A stretch of DNA of 64,000 bases from Gemmatimonadota bacterium (GCA_022563595.1 JADFNB010000011.1:22623-86622); one strand, 5' to 3'; positions 33,562 to 42,393 are shown, counted from the first letter of the stretch. Notes: a model not told the origin generated them from the sequence alone. Translations and numbers: made by a program.

Positions 33562-34302
33562 CTAGAAGAGCGGCCCCCCAGCCGACGGGTAGCGGAACTC
33601 GTCGGCGACCTGTCGCATCAGGCGCTCGGGCGAGGAGAAGTCGCGGAAGAACGCCTGATCGGAGAGGCGGTTAAGCGCGACCCGGATCTCTGCGAAGCGG
33701 TCGGCGACCTGCGCGTAGACGTCCGCGACATCGAATTCCTGCGCGTACCGGTCGTCGGAGGCCAAGCGAAACCCGCGGGCACCAATCGTATCATAGTACT
33801 CGAAACCCGGCCCGCAGCGCCGGGCGCGGCGCGTGGTGATGTAGTCTGGGAAGACGCCGGCGAGCCAGAGACTGAAGTTCCCGAGGTGTACCCGAAGCAG
33901 GAAGCGGCGCTGGCCCGGGGCCGCCTCGGCCGCCGCCAGGATATCGGCCAGGTACCGGTACTGCTCGTCGTCGTGCGTAGCGATCCGCCACGCCCGATCC
34001 CGCAGCGCGAATTCGTAGAGCAGCGCACCGAGGTAATCGGACAGGCGCGCATCATCGATGCCGGCATGAAGTAGAGCGTGGCGTACGGCCACGTAGATAT
34101 ACAGGGTCGCCGAAGGCGCGGCCAAACCCTGCGCGTGCTGCAGGAGTCCCGGCAAATCCTCGTCGTCGAGGAGCGCGTCGAGACCCCGGACGGCCACAAC
34201 GTTCTCGTACCGCTGGCGCCGCGAGCGGTCGTTTCCGACCAGCAGCAGTACCGTTGCGCGATCGGCCGCGGTGAGTCGTTGACGTAGATTGGGGAGGATC
34301 AT
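33562..34302 (-). CDS. Uncharacterised 246-residue protein
   Basis: A mostly helical soluble protein, starting MILPNLRQRLTAADRATVLLL and ending RYPSAGGPLF. Patterns such as LPGLLQHAQGLAAPSATLYIYVA and RRFLLRVHLGNFSLWLAGVFP look conserved rather than random, but no domain is recognised. A ribosome binding site (GGAGG, seven bases from the ATG) supports this start. The start codon overlaps that of the divergent histidine kinase gene, so promoter elements must lie inside the kinase gene. A function linked to the kinase is only suggested by this arrangement. Confidence 0.6.
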   Translation of the reverse strand: MILPNLRQRLTAADRATVLLLVGNDRSRRQRYENVVAVRGLDALLDDEDLPGLLQHAQGLAAPSATLYIYVAVRHALLHAGIDDARLSDYLGALLYEFALRDRAWRIATHDDEQYRYLADILAAAEAAPGQRRFLLRVHLGNFSLWLAGVFPDYITTRRARRCGPGFEYYDTIGARGFRLASDDRYAQEFDVADVYAQVADRFAEIRVALNRLSDQAFFRDFSSPERLMRQVADEFRYPSAGGPLF

Positions 34303-36250
34303 GTCTCAACCTCCGACATCGGGTCATACCCCGGAAAAGAGACCGCGCTCCTCGCATCCGACGGCGCTCACGACACTCGGCCGTGATCTCATCGGTCCAC
34401 ATGGGCCGCAGGCGATCGTCGAGCGCGTCGCCGAAACGCTGCGGCAGTGCCTGGCGCCGGATCGGATGCTGCTGATCCTTTTCGACGAGGCGGGCGAAAG
34501 AACGGTGGCGATCGCCCACGGGGAGCCCCAGCCTCGGGCCAACCACCCGCTCATCGACCTCGCCCTGCACGAGGGCCCGACACTCCTATCTACAGGGGTT
34601 GGCAAGGAACTCGCCGTGCGCGGCGTCACGCTCTCGGATCCGCCGGGATCATGGCTCGGCGCGCCCTTGGCCGGATCCGTCCCGTTGGGCGCGGTCTCGG
34701 TCGGCTGCGCCACGCCGGGCCGGTACGTGGCAGACGACCTCAATCTGTTCTCAGCCGTAATCTCGCAGGCCACCATGGCCCTCGAGAACGCGCGGCTCTT
34801 CGCCCGGCTGTCGAGCGGAAAGCGGGAATGGGAGCAGACGGTCGACGCCATCCATCAGGCAATCTGCGTGGTCGATCGCAGCGGCGCCGTGCGCAGGGCC
34901 AACCGCGCGTTCGGCACCCTCGCCGACAGGCCGCTGACCGACCTGCTGGGCACACAGTGCATCGCCCTAATCCCTCCAACGTGGGCTGAAGCAGTAGAAC
35001 GAATGCTCACCAGTCCCGGAGCGGCCAAGAGCTGCGAATTGCGGGCGGGCAATCGCCAGTTCGTGCTGACGGCCCTGCCGCTCGGCGATGCGGGCGCGGG
35101 TGACGCGTTGCTCATTTTCGACGACCACACGGAGCGCCGCCGGCTCCAGGATCAGCTCATCCAGTCCGAGAAGATGTCGGCCATCGGACAACTCATCACC
35201 GGCGTAGCGCACGACCTGAACAACCCACTCGCCTCGGTCATTGGGTTCGCCGACTATCTGGTGGAAGGAAAGAAGGCCCCGCCGGAACTGATCGAACCGC
35301 TCCGCGCCATTCAGCAGGAAGCGGAACGGGCGGCGAACATCGTCAAGAACCTGCTGAACTTCGCGCGCAAGCAGGAACATCGGCAGCATATCCTATCGAT
35401 CGAGCAGATCCTGAAGTCGACCCTCCTCCTGTTGAACAACCAGCTGATGGCGAGCAAGGTGGAGGCCGAACTGGTCATAGCGCCTGACCTGCCTCCCGTA
35501 GATGTAAACGCAAACCAGATCCAGCAGGTTTTCGTGAACCTGGTTGCCAACGCGGCCCACGCGATCGAGAGTGGCGGGACCGGCGGGCACATCATCGTCA
35601 GAGCCGTCCCGTGGCTCGACGGTGTCGCCGTCACGATCGAGGACGATGGTCCCGGTATCCCGCACGACCTCACCGAGAAGGTGTTCGAGCCGTTCTTCAC
35701 CACGAAGCCGGAAGGCGAGGGAACCGGCCTGGGCCTTTCGATCTGCCAGGGCATCGTGAAGGAGCACGGCGGCCGGATCACCCTGACATCCGGCGCACAA
35801 CGTGGAGCCACCTTCCGGGTGGAGCTGCCGGCCGGTGCGGCGCCCGTTCCGAAACCGGCCGACACCCCGTTTGAATACGGGAGCCTACGCATTCTGGTGA
35901 TCGACGACGAGCCCCATATCCAGCACTATATGCGCGCCACGCTGGAAGCATGGGGTCACACGGTCGCCATCGCGTCCGACGGCGCCGAGGGTTTGACCAT
36001 GGCCACCGGGGGAGCGTTCGACGTCATCATCACCGATCTCCGCATGCCCGAGCTGGGGGGGCGCGAGATGTACGACGCGCTGTGCCGGGACCACCCCGAG
36101 ATCGCCAAGCGCGTCGTGTTCAGCACCGGCGACACCGTGCGGGGTGATACGCTCTCCTTCCTGGAAGGGCTCGGACGGCCGCACCTCCGCAAGCCGTTTG
36201 CCCTCGCGGAGCTGCGGGCGGTGCTCGCAGCGACGGCGGGGAACAGCTGA
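34301..36250 (+). CDS. Hybrid sensor histidine kinase (GAF-PAS-HisKA-HATPase-REC)
   Basis: A 649-residue soluble sensor kinase. A GAF domain (about 25-165) is followed by a PAS domain (about 180-285), HisKA with phosphoacceptor His304 in GVAHDLNNPLASVIGFADYL, and HATPase (DDGPGIP, EPFFTTKPEGEGTGLGLSI). The C-terminal receiver domain (530-645) has Asp579 in ITDLRMPE and a late Lys in HLRKPF. No membrane span is present, so the signal is cytoplasmic. The output partner is not in the window. ATG 34301 has GGAGG only three bases upstream; a TTG at 34289 is an alternative. The stop overlaps the CTG start of the glycosyltransferase. Confidence 0.9.
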   Translation: MSQPPTSGHTPEKRPRSSHPTALTTLGRDLIGPHGPQAIVERVAETLRQCLAPDRMLLILFDEAGERTVAIAHGEPQPRANHPLIDLALHEGPTLLSTGVGKELAVRGVTLSDPPGSWLGAPLAGSVPLGAVSVGCATPGRYVADDLNLFSAVISQATMALENARLFARLSSGKREWEQTVDAIHQAICVVDRSGAVRRANRAFGTLADRPLTDLLGTQCIALIPPTWAEAVERMLTSPGAAKSCELRAGNRQFVLTALPLGDAGAGDALLIFDDHTERRRLQDQLIQSEKMSAIGQLITGVAHDLNNPLASVIGFADYLVEGKKAPPELIEPLRAIQQEAERAANIVKNLLNFARKQEHRQHILSIEQILKSTLLLLNNQLMASKVEAELVIAPDLPPVDVNANQIQQVFVNLVANAAHAIESGGTGGHIIVRAVPWLDGVAVTIEDDGPGIPHDLTEKVFEPFFTTKPEGEGTGLGLSICQGIVKEHGGRITLTSGAQRGATFRVELPAGAAPVPKPADTPFEYGSLRILVIDDEPHIQHYMRATLEAWGHTVAIASDGAEGLTMATGGAFDVIITDLRMPELGGREMYDALCRDHPEIAKRVVFSTGDTVRGDTLSFLEGLGRPHLRKPFALAELRAVLAATAGNS

Positions 36251-37359
36251 CTACAGCCGCCCTCGCGCGGGGTCACAGCGTCGTCCTGGCGGACGCCACT
36301 CGAGCGTGGCGTGGCGGCCAACGTCAGGTGGCGCTCCTGGCACGCGGTCTCGCCAACCGCGGGATCGGCGTTCATGTCTGGACGCCGCGGGATTCCGCTC
36401 TCGCTCGGGTCACCGCCCGGGACGGCCTGCCCACGACCGGTCCTCGGCATGTTCGCTCAGACATCTCAGTCCCCGCCGCATGGCATCTCCTGGCCACGGC
36501 TCGACGGTGCGGTGCGACCGTTGTACACGCGCACGACGCCCGCGCCCACGCGGTGGCGCGCCAAGCACAGCTGATGGGGCTCGCGGCACCGGTCGTGGTG
36601 ACCCGACGTGTAACCCGAGTGCCTCTCGGACGGTGGAAATACCGGAGCGGCGTGACCCGTTACATTGCGATCTCGGCAGCGGTGCGTCGCGCGCTCGAGG
36701 CGGCAGGCATCCCGGGCACGCATGTCGATGTGGTGCCCAGTGCGGTCCCACCGCCGGCGCCGGCTGAAGTAGGGGCTGCGCGCGGGCCGCTGGGGCTGGC
36801 CCCTCACGAATCGCTCCTGGTCGCCGTAACCGCACTCACGCCGGAGAAAGGGGTAGAGACCCTGGTAGAGACGGCGGCGACGCTGGCCGCCCGGGGAATC
36901 CGCTGCCGGCTGGTCATCGCCGGGGAGGGGCCGCTGCGACGGCGGTTGGAAGCCCGCGCGCGGGCGCTGCGTGCTCCGGTCCGCTTCATCGGCCAGGCGG
37001 CCGATCCCGGGCCGCTGCTCAGGGCGGCGGATCTCATGGTCCACGCCCCCTGGACGGAAGGTCTGGGTACCGCCGTACTCGACGCGCTCGCGCGTGGCTT
37101 GCCGATCGTCGCCACATGGGTCGGGGGCATTCCGGAGATGGTGACCGCCGGCGTGGGCAGCTTGGTACCGCCCGGCAACGTGGAGGCGCTGGCGGACGCA
37201 GTGGTCGGGTGGCTCGATCGGCCCGAGCGGATCGAGGCCGCGCGCCGCGCGGGCCCGAGGATCGCGGCGAGATTCAGTATCGGGAGGATGGTGGAGGGTA
37301 CCTTGAAGACCTACGCGACAGCCGTCGCCGCGACGGCATACGCACCAGAGGGTTCATGA
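36247..37359 (+). CDS. Glycosyltransferase family 4
   Basis: A 370-residue (from CTG 36247) GT-B glycosyltransferase. ATRAWRGGQRQVALLARGL near residues 17-35 is the acceptor-side start of the fold. VVHAHDARAHAVAR, TPEKGVETLVETA, VIAGEGPLRRRLEARA and EGLGTAVLDALARGLPIVAT complete the donor-binding half, with the EX7E-type acidic pair. The conserved start lies upstream of the first ATG or GTG (GTG 36328), and no other start codon exists in frame back to the CTG that overlaps the kinase stop as CTGA. It is coupled by ATGA to the GT2 gene. Acceptor and sugar unknown. Confidence 0.85.
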   Translation: MTTAALARGHSVVLADATRAWRGGQRQVALLARGLANRGIGVHVWTPRDSALARVTARDGLPTTGPRHVRSDISVPAAWHLLATARRCGATVVHAHDARAHAVARQAQLMGLAAPVVVTRRVTRVPLGRWKYRSGVTRYIAISAAVRRALEAAGIPGTHVDVVPSAVPPPAPAEVGAARGPLGLAPHESLLVAVTALTPEKGVETLVETAATLAARGIRCRLVIAGEGPLRRRLEARARALRAPVRFIGQAADPGPLLRAADLMVHAPWTEGLGTAVLDALARGLPIVATWVGGIPEMVTAGVGSLVPPGNVEALADAVVGWLDRPERIEAARRAGPRIAARFSIGRMVEGTLKTYATAVAATAYAPEGS

Positions 37360-38135
37360 TCTACGTCTGCGTTACGGCGAAGGACAATGCTACGACCATC
37401 GGGCTGGTGCTCTGGAAGGTGCGGCAGGTGTTCACCGAGTTCCCCCGCGAGTACCAACTGCTTGTGGCCGACGATGGGTCGACCGACGCGACAGCCGAGG
37501 TGTTGGAGCGCTACCAGCACGTCCTGCCGATGACGGTCTTTCGGCGGGACGGACCACGCGGCTACGCGGCTTCAGTCGAGACACTGCTGCGGGCGGCCCT
37601 CGAGCGGAGCGACCGGCCGAAGCGGGATTCCGCCATCCTTGTTCCACCCGATTTCGCGATCTCGCCCGACGCCATCCCGGCCCTGGTCAGGCGGCTCGAA
37701 TCCGGGGCCGATGTGGTGATAGCGGAATCGCTCGACGGCAACGAACCGTTCGGGCTGCGCCTGCTGCGCCGCAGCACGCCCTGGCTCCTGCGGCCCGGTG
37801 TTCGCGTGCCGGGTGTACGAGACCTCACGTCGGGCTTCCTCGCCCTGCGTCTCGTGACGCTCAAGCTGGCTCTCCGGGACCGGGCCGGCGCCCTGCTCGA
37901 GTCCGACGGCATCTGCGCGCGCGCGGAGCTGGTAGCGCGGGCCGCCGCGGAGGCCCGCCAGATTGCCGTGGTGTCGGTTCCGTCACGGCCGGCGGCGGGT
38001 TCCCGCACGGAGACAAGTGCGCTCGCACTGGCGCTGCAACTGTTCCGCACGGGGCGCCGGCTCCGAATCCGCGCTCCGGGCGGGGGCGGCCCCGGCATCG
38101 GAGCGAAACTGCCCGGCGAACAGGCAACCTCATGA
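37356..38135 (+). CDS. Glycosyltransferase family 2
   Basis: A 259-residue GT-A glycosyltransferase. YVCVTAKDNATTIGLVLWK starts the nucleotide-sugar fold, LLVADDGSTDATAEVLERY is the GT2 signature with the first Asp motif, and ILVPPDF replaces the usual DxD. The C-terminal part (GVRDLTSGFLALRL) resembles polyprenol-phosphate sugar transferases. No membrane span. ATG 37356 overlaps the GT4 stop, and the end overlaps the DUF3108 gene, so three genes form a coupled string behind the sensor kinase. Confidence 0.85.
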   Translation: MIYVCVTAKDNATTIGLVLWKVRQVFTEFPREYQLLVADDGSTDATAEVLERYQHVLPMTVFRRDGPRGYAASVETLLRAALERSDRPKRDSAILVPPDFAISPDAIPALVRRLESGADVVIAESLDGNEPFGLRLLRRSTPWLLRPGVRVPGVRDLTSGFLALRLVTLKLALRDRAGALLESDGICARAELVARAAAEARQIAVVSVPSRPAAGSRTETSALALALQLFRTGRRLRIRAPGGGGPGIGAKLPGEQATS

Positions 38136-38893
38136 AGCGGCTGCTCTACGCCGCCGTGACGCTCTGCGCGCTCTCATCGGTCACGAGAGCGCAGGACGGG
38201 GTCCCGAGCGCGCCGGACCCGACCCAATGGGTCGGTGAGCGGTTGGAGTACGATGCCAAGTTCGGGTTCATCAACATCGGGAGCGCCGCGTTGATCGTCG
38301 TGGGCATCGACACGATCAGGGACGCCCCCTCACTTCACATCCGTTTCGTCATCGACGGCGGCAACTTTCTCTATCGACTGCACAACGAGTGGGACTCGTG
38401 GATCGGGCTCCACGACTTCGCGTCGCGACGGTTCATCCAGAATCACGACGAAGGTGGCAGGCGGTACCGGAATGCCTACGAGATCTTCCCCGACTCGGGG
38501 TACTACCGCCGCGAAGGAGTCGACACCATAGCACCGACATCGGTGCAACCACTGGACGACGCGGCGTTCTTCTACTTCGTGCGTACCGTCGAGCTGGAGC
38601 CGGGAGAGCGCTACGAGTTCAACCGATACTTCAAGCCCGACCGGAATCCGGTGATCTTGGAGGTGATCGGACGCGACACGATCGACGTACCCGCCGGCAC
38701 GTTCAACTGCATCGTAGTACGACCGATCATCAAGGGCGGTGGGATCTTCAGGGAAGGAGCGGAAGGCAGACTCTGGATATCGGACGACGACCGGCGCATC
38801 GTAGTGCAGATCAAGAGCAAGTTCTTCTTCGGCCACCTCACATTCCGGCTGAGGAAGCTCGAACCGGGAGGCGCGCCGACCGAGGTCCCCTAG
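38132..38893 (+). CDS. DUF3108 exported protein
   Basis: A 253-residue protein with a Sec signal (KRLLYAAVTLCALSSVTRAQ). The mature part follows the DUF3108 pattern: GERLEYDAKFGFINIGSAAL, FLYRLHNEWDSWI, VPAGTFNCIVVRPIIKGGGIF and LWISDDDRRIVVQIKSKF. The function of the family is unknown; it is periplasmic and often lies near cell-envelope or sugar genes, which fits the glycosyltransferase neighbours. ATG overlaps the GT2 stop as ATGA. Confidence 0.85.
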   Translation: MKRLLYAAVTLCALSSVTRAQDGVPSAPDPTQWVGERLEYDAKFGFINIGSAALIVVGIDTIRDAPSLHIRFVIDGGNFLYRLHNEWDSWIGLHDFASRRFIQNHDEGGRRYRNAYEIFPDSGYYRREGVDTIAPTSVQPLDDAAFFYFVRTVELEPGERYEFNRYFKPDRNPVILEVIGRDTIDVPAGTFNCIVVRPIIKGGGIFREGAEGRLWISDDDRRIVVQIKSKFFFGHLTFRLRKLEPGGAPTEVP

Positions 38894-38921
38894 TGGCCCC
38901 AGCAGTGTTGCCCTCCTTGCT

Positions 38922-39143
38922 CTACGCGGCGGTCGGCGGCTGTTTCCCTTTGATCGTTTCTTTTACTCGGCGCGCCGTGCCCGGGCTGATAATTTTGAGC
39001 ACCAGATAGAACACGAAGCCGATTGCAGCGAGCCATAGCAGTGAGACAAGCAGACTGACGGCGAAGCCAATCAGCCCAAACACGAGTTTCAGCGCGAAGA
39101 AGCCAATGACGGCCAGTATCGCATATCCAGTCAGCGTGCGCAT
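38922..39143 (-). CDS. Small membrane protein (73 aa)
   Basis: A 73-residue protein with a nearly continuous hydrophobic stretch, GYAILAVIGFFALKLVFGLIGFAV and SLLWLAAIGFVFYLVLKII, likely two spans with a tight turn, then a basic tail (RRVKETIKGKQPPTAA). A ribosome binding site GGAGGG lies eight bases upstream of ATG 39143 and a good promoter is 45 bases upstream. Function unknown; probably an inner-membrane accessory protein. Divergent from thiO. Confidence 0.7.
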   Translation of the reverse strand: MRTLTGYAILAVIGFFALKLVFGLIGFAVSLLVSLLWLAAIGFVFYLVLKIISPGTARRVKETIKGKQPPTAA

Positions 39144-39185
39144 CTCGAGATCCCTCCGGAATCATCACGTACGTAATATCATACG

Positions 39186-39214
39186 ATTGTACGGCGACCG
39201 GGGTTTCAAAACAA
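39186..39214 (-). promoter_or_regulatory. Promoter of the small membrane gene
   Basis: On the minus strand TTGTTT (39214-39209), a 17-base spacer, and TACAAT (39191-39186), followed by an ordinary leader with GGAGGG before ATG 39143. Unlike the leaderless promoters, this one has a long 5' leader. Confidence 0.5.
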
Positions 39215-39223
39215 GACAGGGCC

Positions 39224-40333
39224 ATGTCCCATCCTGACATCGTGGTAATAGGCGGCGGGATCATCGGCGCCGCCGTCGCGCGCAGCCTCGCCCTGGCCGG
39301 CCTCACGGTCGAGATCATCGACAGCGGGACCGAGCAAGGTATCGCCACGCAGGCGTCGGCCGGCATGCTGGCTCCGCTGGCCGAGACCGACACCGAGGAT
39401 CCAGTGCTGGGGATCAGCGTGCGTGGCCGCGACATCTATACGGAGCTGGTCCCCCAGCTCGAGGAGGAGACCGGCGTCGACATCGGACTGTGGTGCGAGG
39501 GCATCATGAAGGTGGCCTTCAGCGAGGCCGATGAGGACGCGACCAGGAGCCTCATCGCGTGGCAACGCCAGCAAGGCCTGAACTCGGAGTGGCTGGTGCC
39601 CGGCGAGCTGCGCGAGCGCTGCCCAGGCATATCGGACGAAGTCCGTGGCGCACTGCTAGCGCCCGAGGACGGCGCGCTCGACCCCCTCTCCCTGCTCGAA
39701 GCTCTGCTGGTGAGCGCGGCGAACCTCGGCACCAGAATCACGCGGGGTGTGCGCGCCGAGCGGCTCCAGATCGAGGAAGGGCACGTCACCGGCGTCGAGA
39801 CCGACCGGGGGGCACACCAGGCCGGTGCGGTGGTGCTGGCGGCCGGTGCATGGTCGGGGCGCCTCGGCGGCCTGCCGCGCCCTCTCTCGGTCGAGCCGGT
39901 ACGGGGACAGATGCTGGCCTTCGACTGGCCGGCCGACGAGCCCGCCGCCATCGTCTACACGGGGAAGGGCTATGCGCTCAAGCGCGGCGCGGAAATGGTG
40001 GTCGGGTCGACCATGGAACATACCGGCTACGATGCCTCCGTGACCCCGGACGGCATCGAGGAAGTCACGCGCACGGCCGCGCAGCTCTATCCCGCCGTTG
40101 CCGAAGCCACGTTGCGCCGTTCCTGGGCGGGCCTGCGTCCTGCCACTCCGGACGGGCGCCCCATCGTCGGCAAGGACCCTGACGTGGGAGGGCTCTGGTA
40201 CGCCACCGGCCACGGCCGCAACGGCATCCTGCTGGCCGCCATCACGGGAGAGATCATCGCGAATCTCCTCACCGAGGACTCACTCGAGTTCGACCTCGGC
40301 CCACTCGATCCGGGTCGGTTCTGGCAGTCCTGA
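39224..40333 (+). CDS. thiO: Glycine oxidase (thiamine synthesis)
   Basis: A 369-residue FAD-dependent glycine oxidase, which in thiamine synthesis makes the iminoglycine used for the thiazole ring. The Rossmann dinucleotide motif is VIGGGIIGAAVA (8-19), followed by SAGMLAPLAE, the GALLAPEDGALDPLSLLEAL substrate-loop region and the C-terminal FAD motif GLWYATGHGRNGILLAAITG. No other thi genes are near, so a general D-amino-acid oxidase role is a second possibility. It stands alone upstream of the lipA gene. Confidence 0.85.
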   Translation: MSHPDIVVIGGGIIGAAVARSLALAGLTVEIIDSGTEQGIATQASAGMLAPLAETDTEDPVLGISVRGRDIYTELVPQLEEETGVDIGLWCEGIMKVAFSEADEDATRSLIAWQRQQGLNSEWLVPGELRERCPGISDEVRGALLAPEDGALDPLSLLEALLVSAANLGTRITRGVRAERLQIEEGHVTGVETDRGAHQAGAVVLAAGAWSGRLGGLPRPLSVEPVRGQMLAFDWPADEPAAIVYTGKGYALKRGAEMVVGSTMEHTGYDASVTPDGIEEVTRTAAQLYPAVAEATLRRSWAGLRPATPDGRPIVGKDPDVGGLWYATGHGRNGILLAAITGEIIANLLTEDSLEFDLGPLDPGRFWQS

Positions 40334-40407
40334 GCGCTCGTGCGCGCATCCTTGAAGCAAAAGGCGTAATCCAGCCGCGGCCAGCGAGCAATAGACTCCG
40401 CAGTCCG

Positions 40408-40423
40408 TCAACCAAACGGTTGA
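40408..40423. repeat. Inverted repeat upstream of lipA (possible operator)
   Basis: TCAACC-AAAC-GGTTGA is a perfect 6-bp inverted repeat with a 4-base centre in the 146-base gap before the lipA-PDH genes. Its size suits a dimeric regulator. A -10-like TATGTT (40465-40470) lies nine bases before the lipA ATG. Confidence 0.35.
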
Positions 40424-40479
40424 TTGGGAACCCGTCGCCGCTAGTCCCCCTTTGGGAGGGTGGCTATGTTTCGTCTCCC

Positions 40480-41394
40480 ATGGATCTGATCCAGCTGACC
40501 TCGTATCGATCGCCCGCGACATCCGCCGCGCCGGTCCGCAAGCCACCCTGGCTCAAGGTGAAGGCGCCGGGTGGCGCCAACTTCGTGGACCTGAAGCGGA
40601 TGATGCGCGAGCTCAAGCTCCACACGGTCTGCGAAGAGGCACATTGCCCGAACATGGGCGAGTGCTGGGAGCACCGCACGGCGAGCTTCATGATCCTGGG
40701 TGATGTGTGCACGCGCAATTGCGCGTACTGCGCGGTGGCGCACGGAACGCCGGCGCCGTACGACCCGGAAGAGCCGGCCCGGCTCGCCGAGGCGGTGGCC
40801 ACGATGGGACTCGCGCACGTGGTGATCACGAGCGTGGATCGTGACGATCTCCCCAACGGCGGTGCCGAGGCTTTCGCCGGTTGTGTCCACGAGATCCGAG
40901 CCCGCCTTCCCGAAGCGTCGGTCGAGTTGCTCATCCCCGATTTCAAGGGGTCGGACGCGGCACTCCGGATCGTGGTCGACGCACGGCCGGACATCCTGAA
41001 CCACAACCTCGAGACCGTCGAGCGGCTCTACCGTATCTGCCGGCCGGGCGGACGGTATCCCCGCGCGCTGCGGCTCCTGCGCCGGGCGAAGGAGATGGCG
41101 CCCGACCTGCTGACGAAGTCGGGGATCATCTGCGGGATGGGGGAAGAATGGGACGAGCTGCTGGTCGCGATGCGCGACCTGCGTGAGCAGGCCGTCGACA
41201 TTCTCACCCTCGGCCAATATCTCCGGCCGTCCGGCAATCACCTGCCGGTGGTGCGCTACTACACCCCTGACGAGTTCGCCGAGCTTCGCGTGCTCGGCCT
41301 CAGCATGGGATACAAGCACGTCGAGAGCGGGCCGCTGGTGCGTTCGTCCTATCACGCTTGGGACCAGGCGAAACAGGCCCGAGCAGCGCGCTGA
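40480..41394 (+). CDS. lipA: Lipoyl synthase
   Basis: A 304-residue radical-SAM lipoyl synthase that inserts two sulfurs into octanoyl groups on lipoyl domains. The auxiliary cluster cysteines are Cys51, Cys56 and Cys62 (CEEAHCPNMGEC), the radical-SAM triad Cys77, Cys81 and Cys84 (CTRNCAYC). The C-terminal serine motif RSSYHA is present. I use ATG 40480 (MDLIQLTSYR); the longer frame has no family sequence. It is the first gene of the lipA-pdhA-pdhB-pdhC-lpd-lipB string and its stop overlaps the E1 alpha start by one base. Confidence 0.96.
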   Translation: MDLIQLTSYRSPATSAAPVRKPPWLKVKAPGGANFVDLKRMMRELKLHTVCEEAHCPNMGECWEHRTASFMILGDVCTRNCAYCAVAHGTPAPYDPEEPARLAEAVATMGLAHVVITSVDRDDLPNGGAEAFAGCVHEIRARLPEASVELLIPDFKGSDAALRIVVDARPDILNHNLETVERLYRICRPGGRYPRALRLLRRAKEMAPDLLTKSGIICGMGEEWDELLVAMRDLREQAVDILTLGQYLRPSGNHLPVVRYYTPDEFAELRVLGLSMGYKHVESGPLVRSSYHAWDQAKQARAAR

Positions 41395-42392
41395 TGACAC
41401 AAGCCAAGGCGGACACCGCGCTCGACGCCGGCCGCGCCGAGTTCTACCATGACCTCTATCGCAAGATGTTGCTGGTCCGCCGGTTCGAGGAGAAGGCCGG
41501 CGAGGCGTACGCGCAGGGAAAGATCGGCGGTTTCTGTCACCTGTACATCGGGCAGGAAGCGGTGGCCGTCGGCGCCATAGCGGCACTGCGTGACGACGAC
41601 TACCTCTTCACGAGCTATCGGGAGCACGCGCACGCACTGGCCCGAGGGTCGCCGGCGCGGGAGGTGATGGCCGAACTCTTCGGGAAGGTCACGGGCTCGT
41701 CCAAGGGCAGGGGCGGGTCGATGCACATCTTCGATGCAGGCCGCAATTTCCTGGGCGGCCATGCGATCGTCGGCTCGCACATCCCGATAGCCGCCGGCGC
41801 GGGGTTCGCCATCAAGTCACGACATACCACCCAGGTAGCGGTCTGCTTCTTCGGCGAGGCAGCGGTGAACATCGGCGCGTTCCACGAGACGCTGAACATG
41901 GCCGCACTCTGGAAACTGCCCACGATCTTCATCTGCGAGAACAACCGGTACGGGATGGGAACGGCGCTCGATCGCGCGGCGGCGGTTTACGACGTGGCCC
42001 ACCACGCCTGTTCGTACGACATGGCGTCGGAGACGGTCGACGGCATGGACGTCCTGGCGATCCATGAGGCGACGAAGCGGGCCGCACATCTCGCTCGGGC
42101 CGAGCAACTGCCGACCCTGATCGAGGCACGTACCTACCGCTACATGGGTCACTCCATGGCCGATCCGATCCACGGGCACTACCGAACGAAAGAAGAGCTG
42201 GAGGAGCAGAAGAAGCTGGATCCCATCGACAGGCTCGAGCGGCGCCTGCTGGACGCCGGACTGGCGACCGAGGGCGACCTGGCAACAGTGGACAGCGACG
42301 TGATGGCCGAGGTGGAGGAGGCGCTGGAGTTCGCCGAGCAGAGTCCCGACCCCGCGCCCGAGGACCTCTACCTCAACGTGTGTCGCGACTGA
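41394..42392 (+). CDS. pdhA: Pyruvate dehydrogenase E1 component, alpha subunit
   Basis: A 332-residue thiamine-diphosphate E1 alpha. FCHLYIGQEAVAVGAIAAL, the SYREHAHALARG segment, the SKGRGGSMHIFD phosphorylation-loop region and ALWKLPTIFICENN (171-184) are standard. The ThDP motif that is normally GDGxxN reads GEAAVN (154-159): Glu replaces the Mg-binding Asp and Ala the next Gly. Some bacterial E1 alpha chains have Glu here, so this need not mean inactivity. ATG 41394 overlaps the lipA stop by one base. It pairs with E1 beta. Confidence 0.93.
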   Translation: MTQAKADTALDAGRAEFYHDLYRKMLLVRRFEEKAGEAYAQGKIGGFCHLYIGQEAVAVGAIAALRDDDYLFTSYREHAHALARGSPAREVMAELFGKVTGSSKGRGGSMHIFDAGRNFLGGHAIVGSHIPIAAGAGFAIKSRHTTQVAVCFFGEAAVNIGAFHETLNMAALWKLPTIFICENNRYGMGTALDRAAAVYDVAHHACSYDMASETVDGMDVLAIHEATKRAAHLARAEQLPTLIEARTYRYMGHSMADPIHGHYRTKEELEEQKKLDPIDRLERRLLDAGLATEGDLATVDSDVMAEVEEALEFAEQSPDPAPEDLYLNVCRD

Positions 42393-42393
42393 T

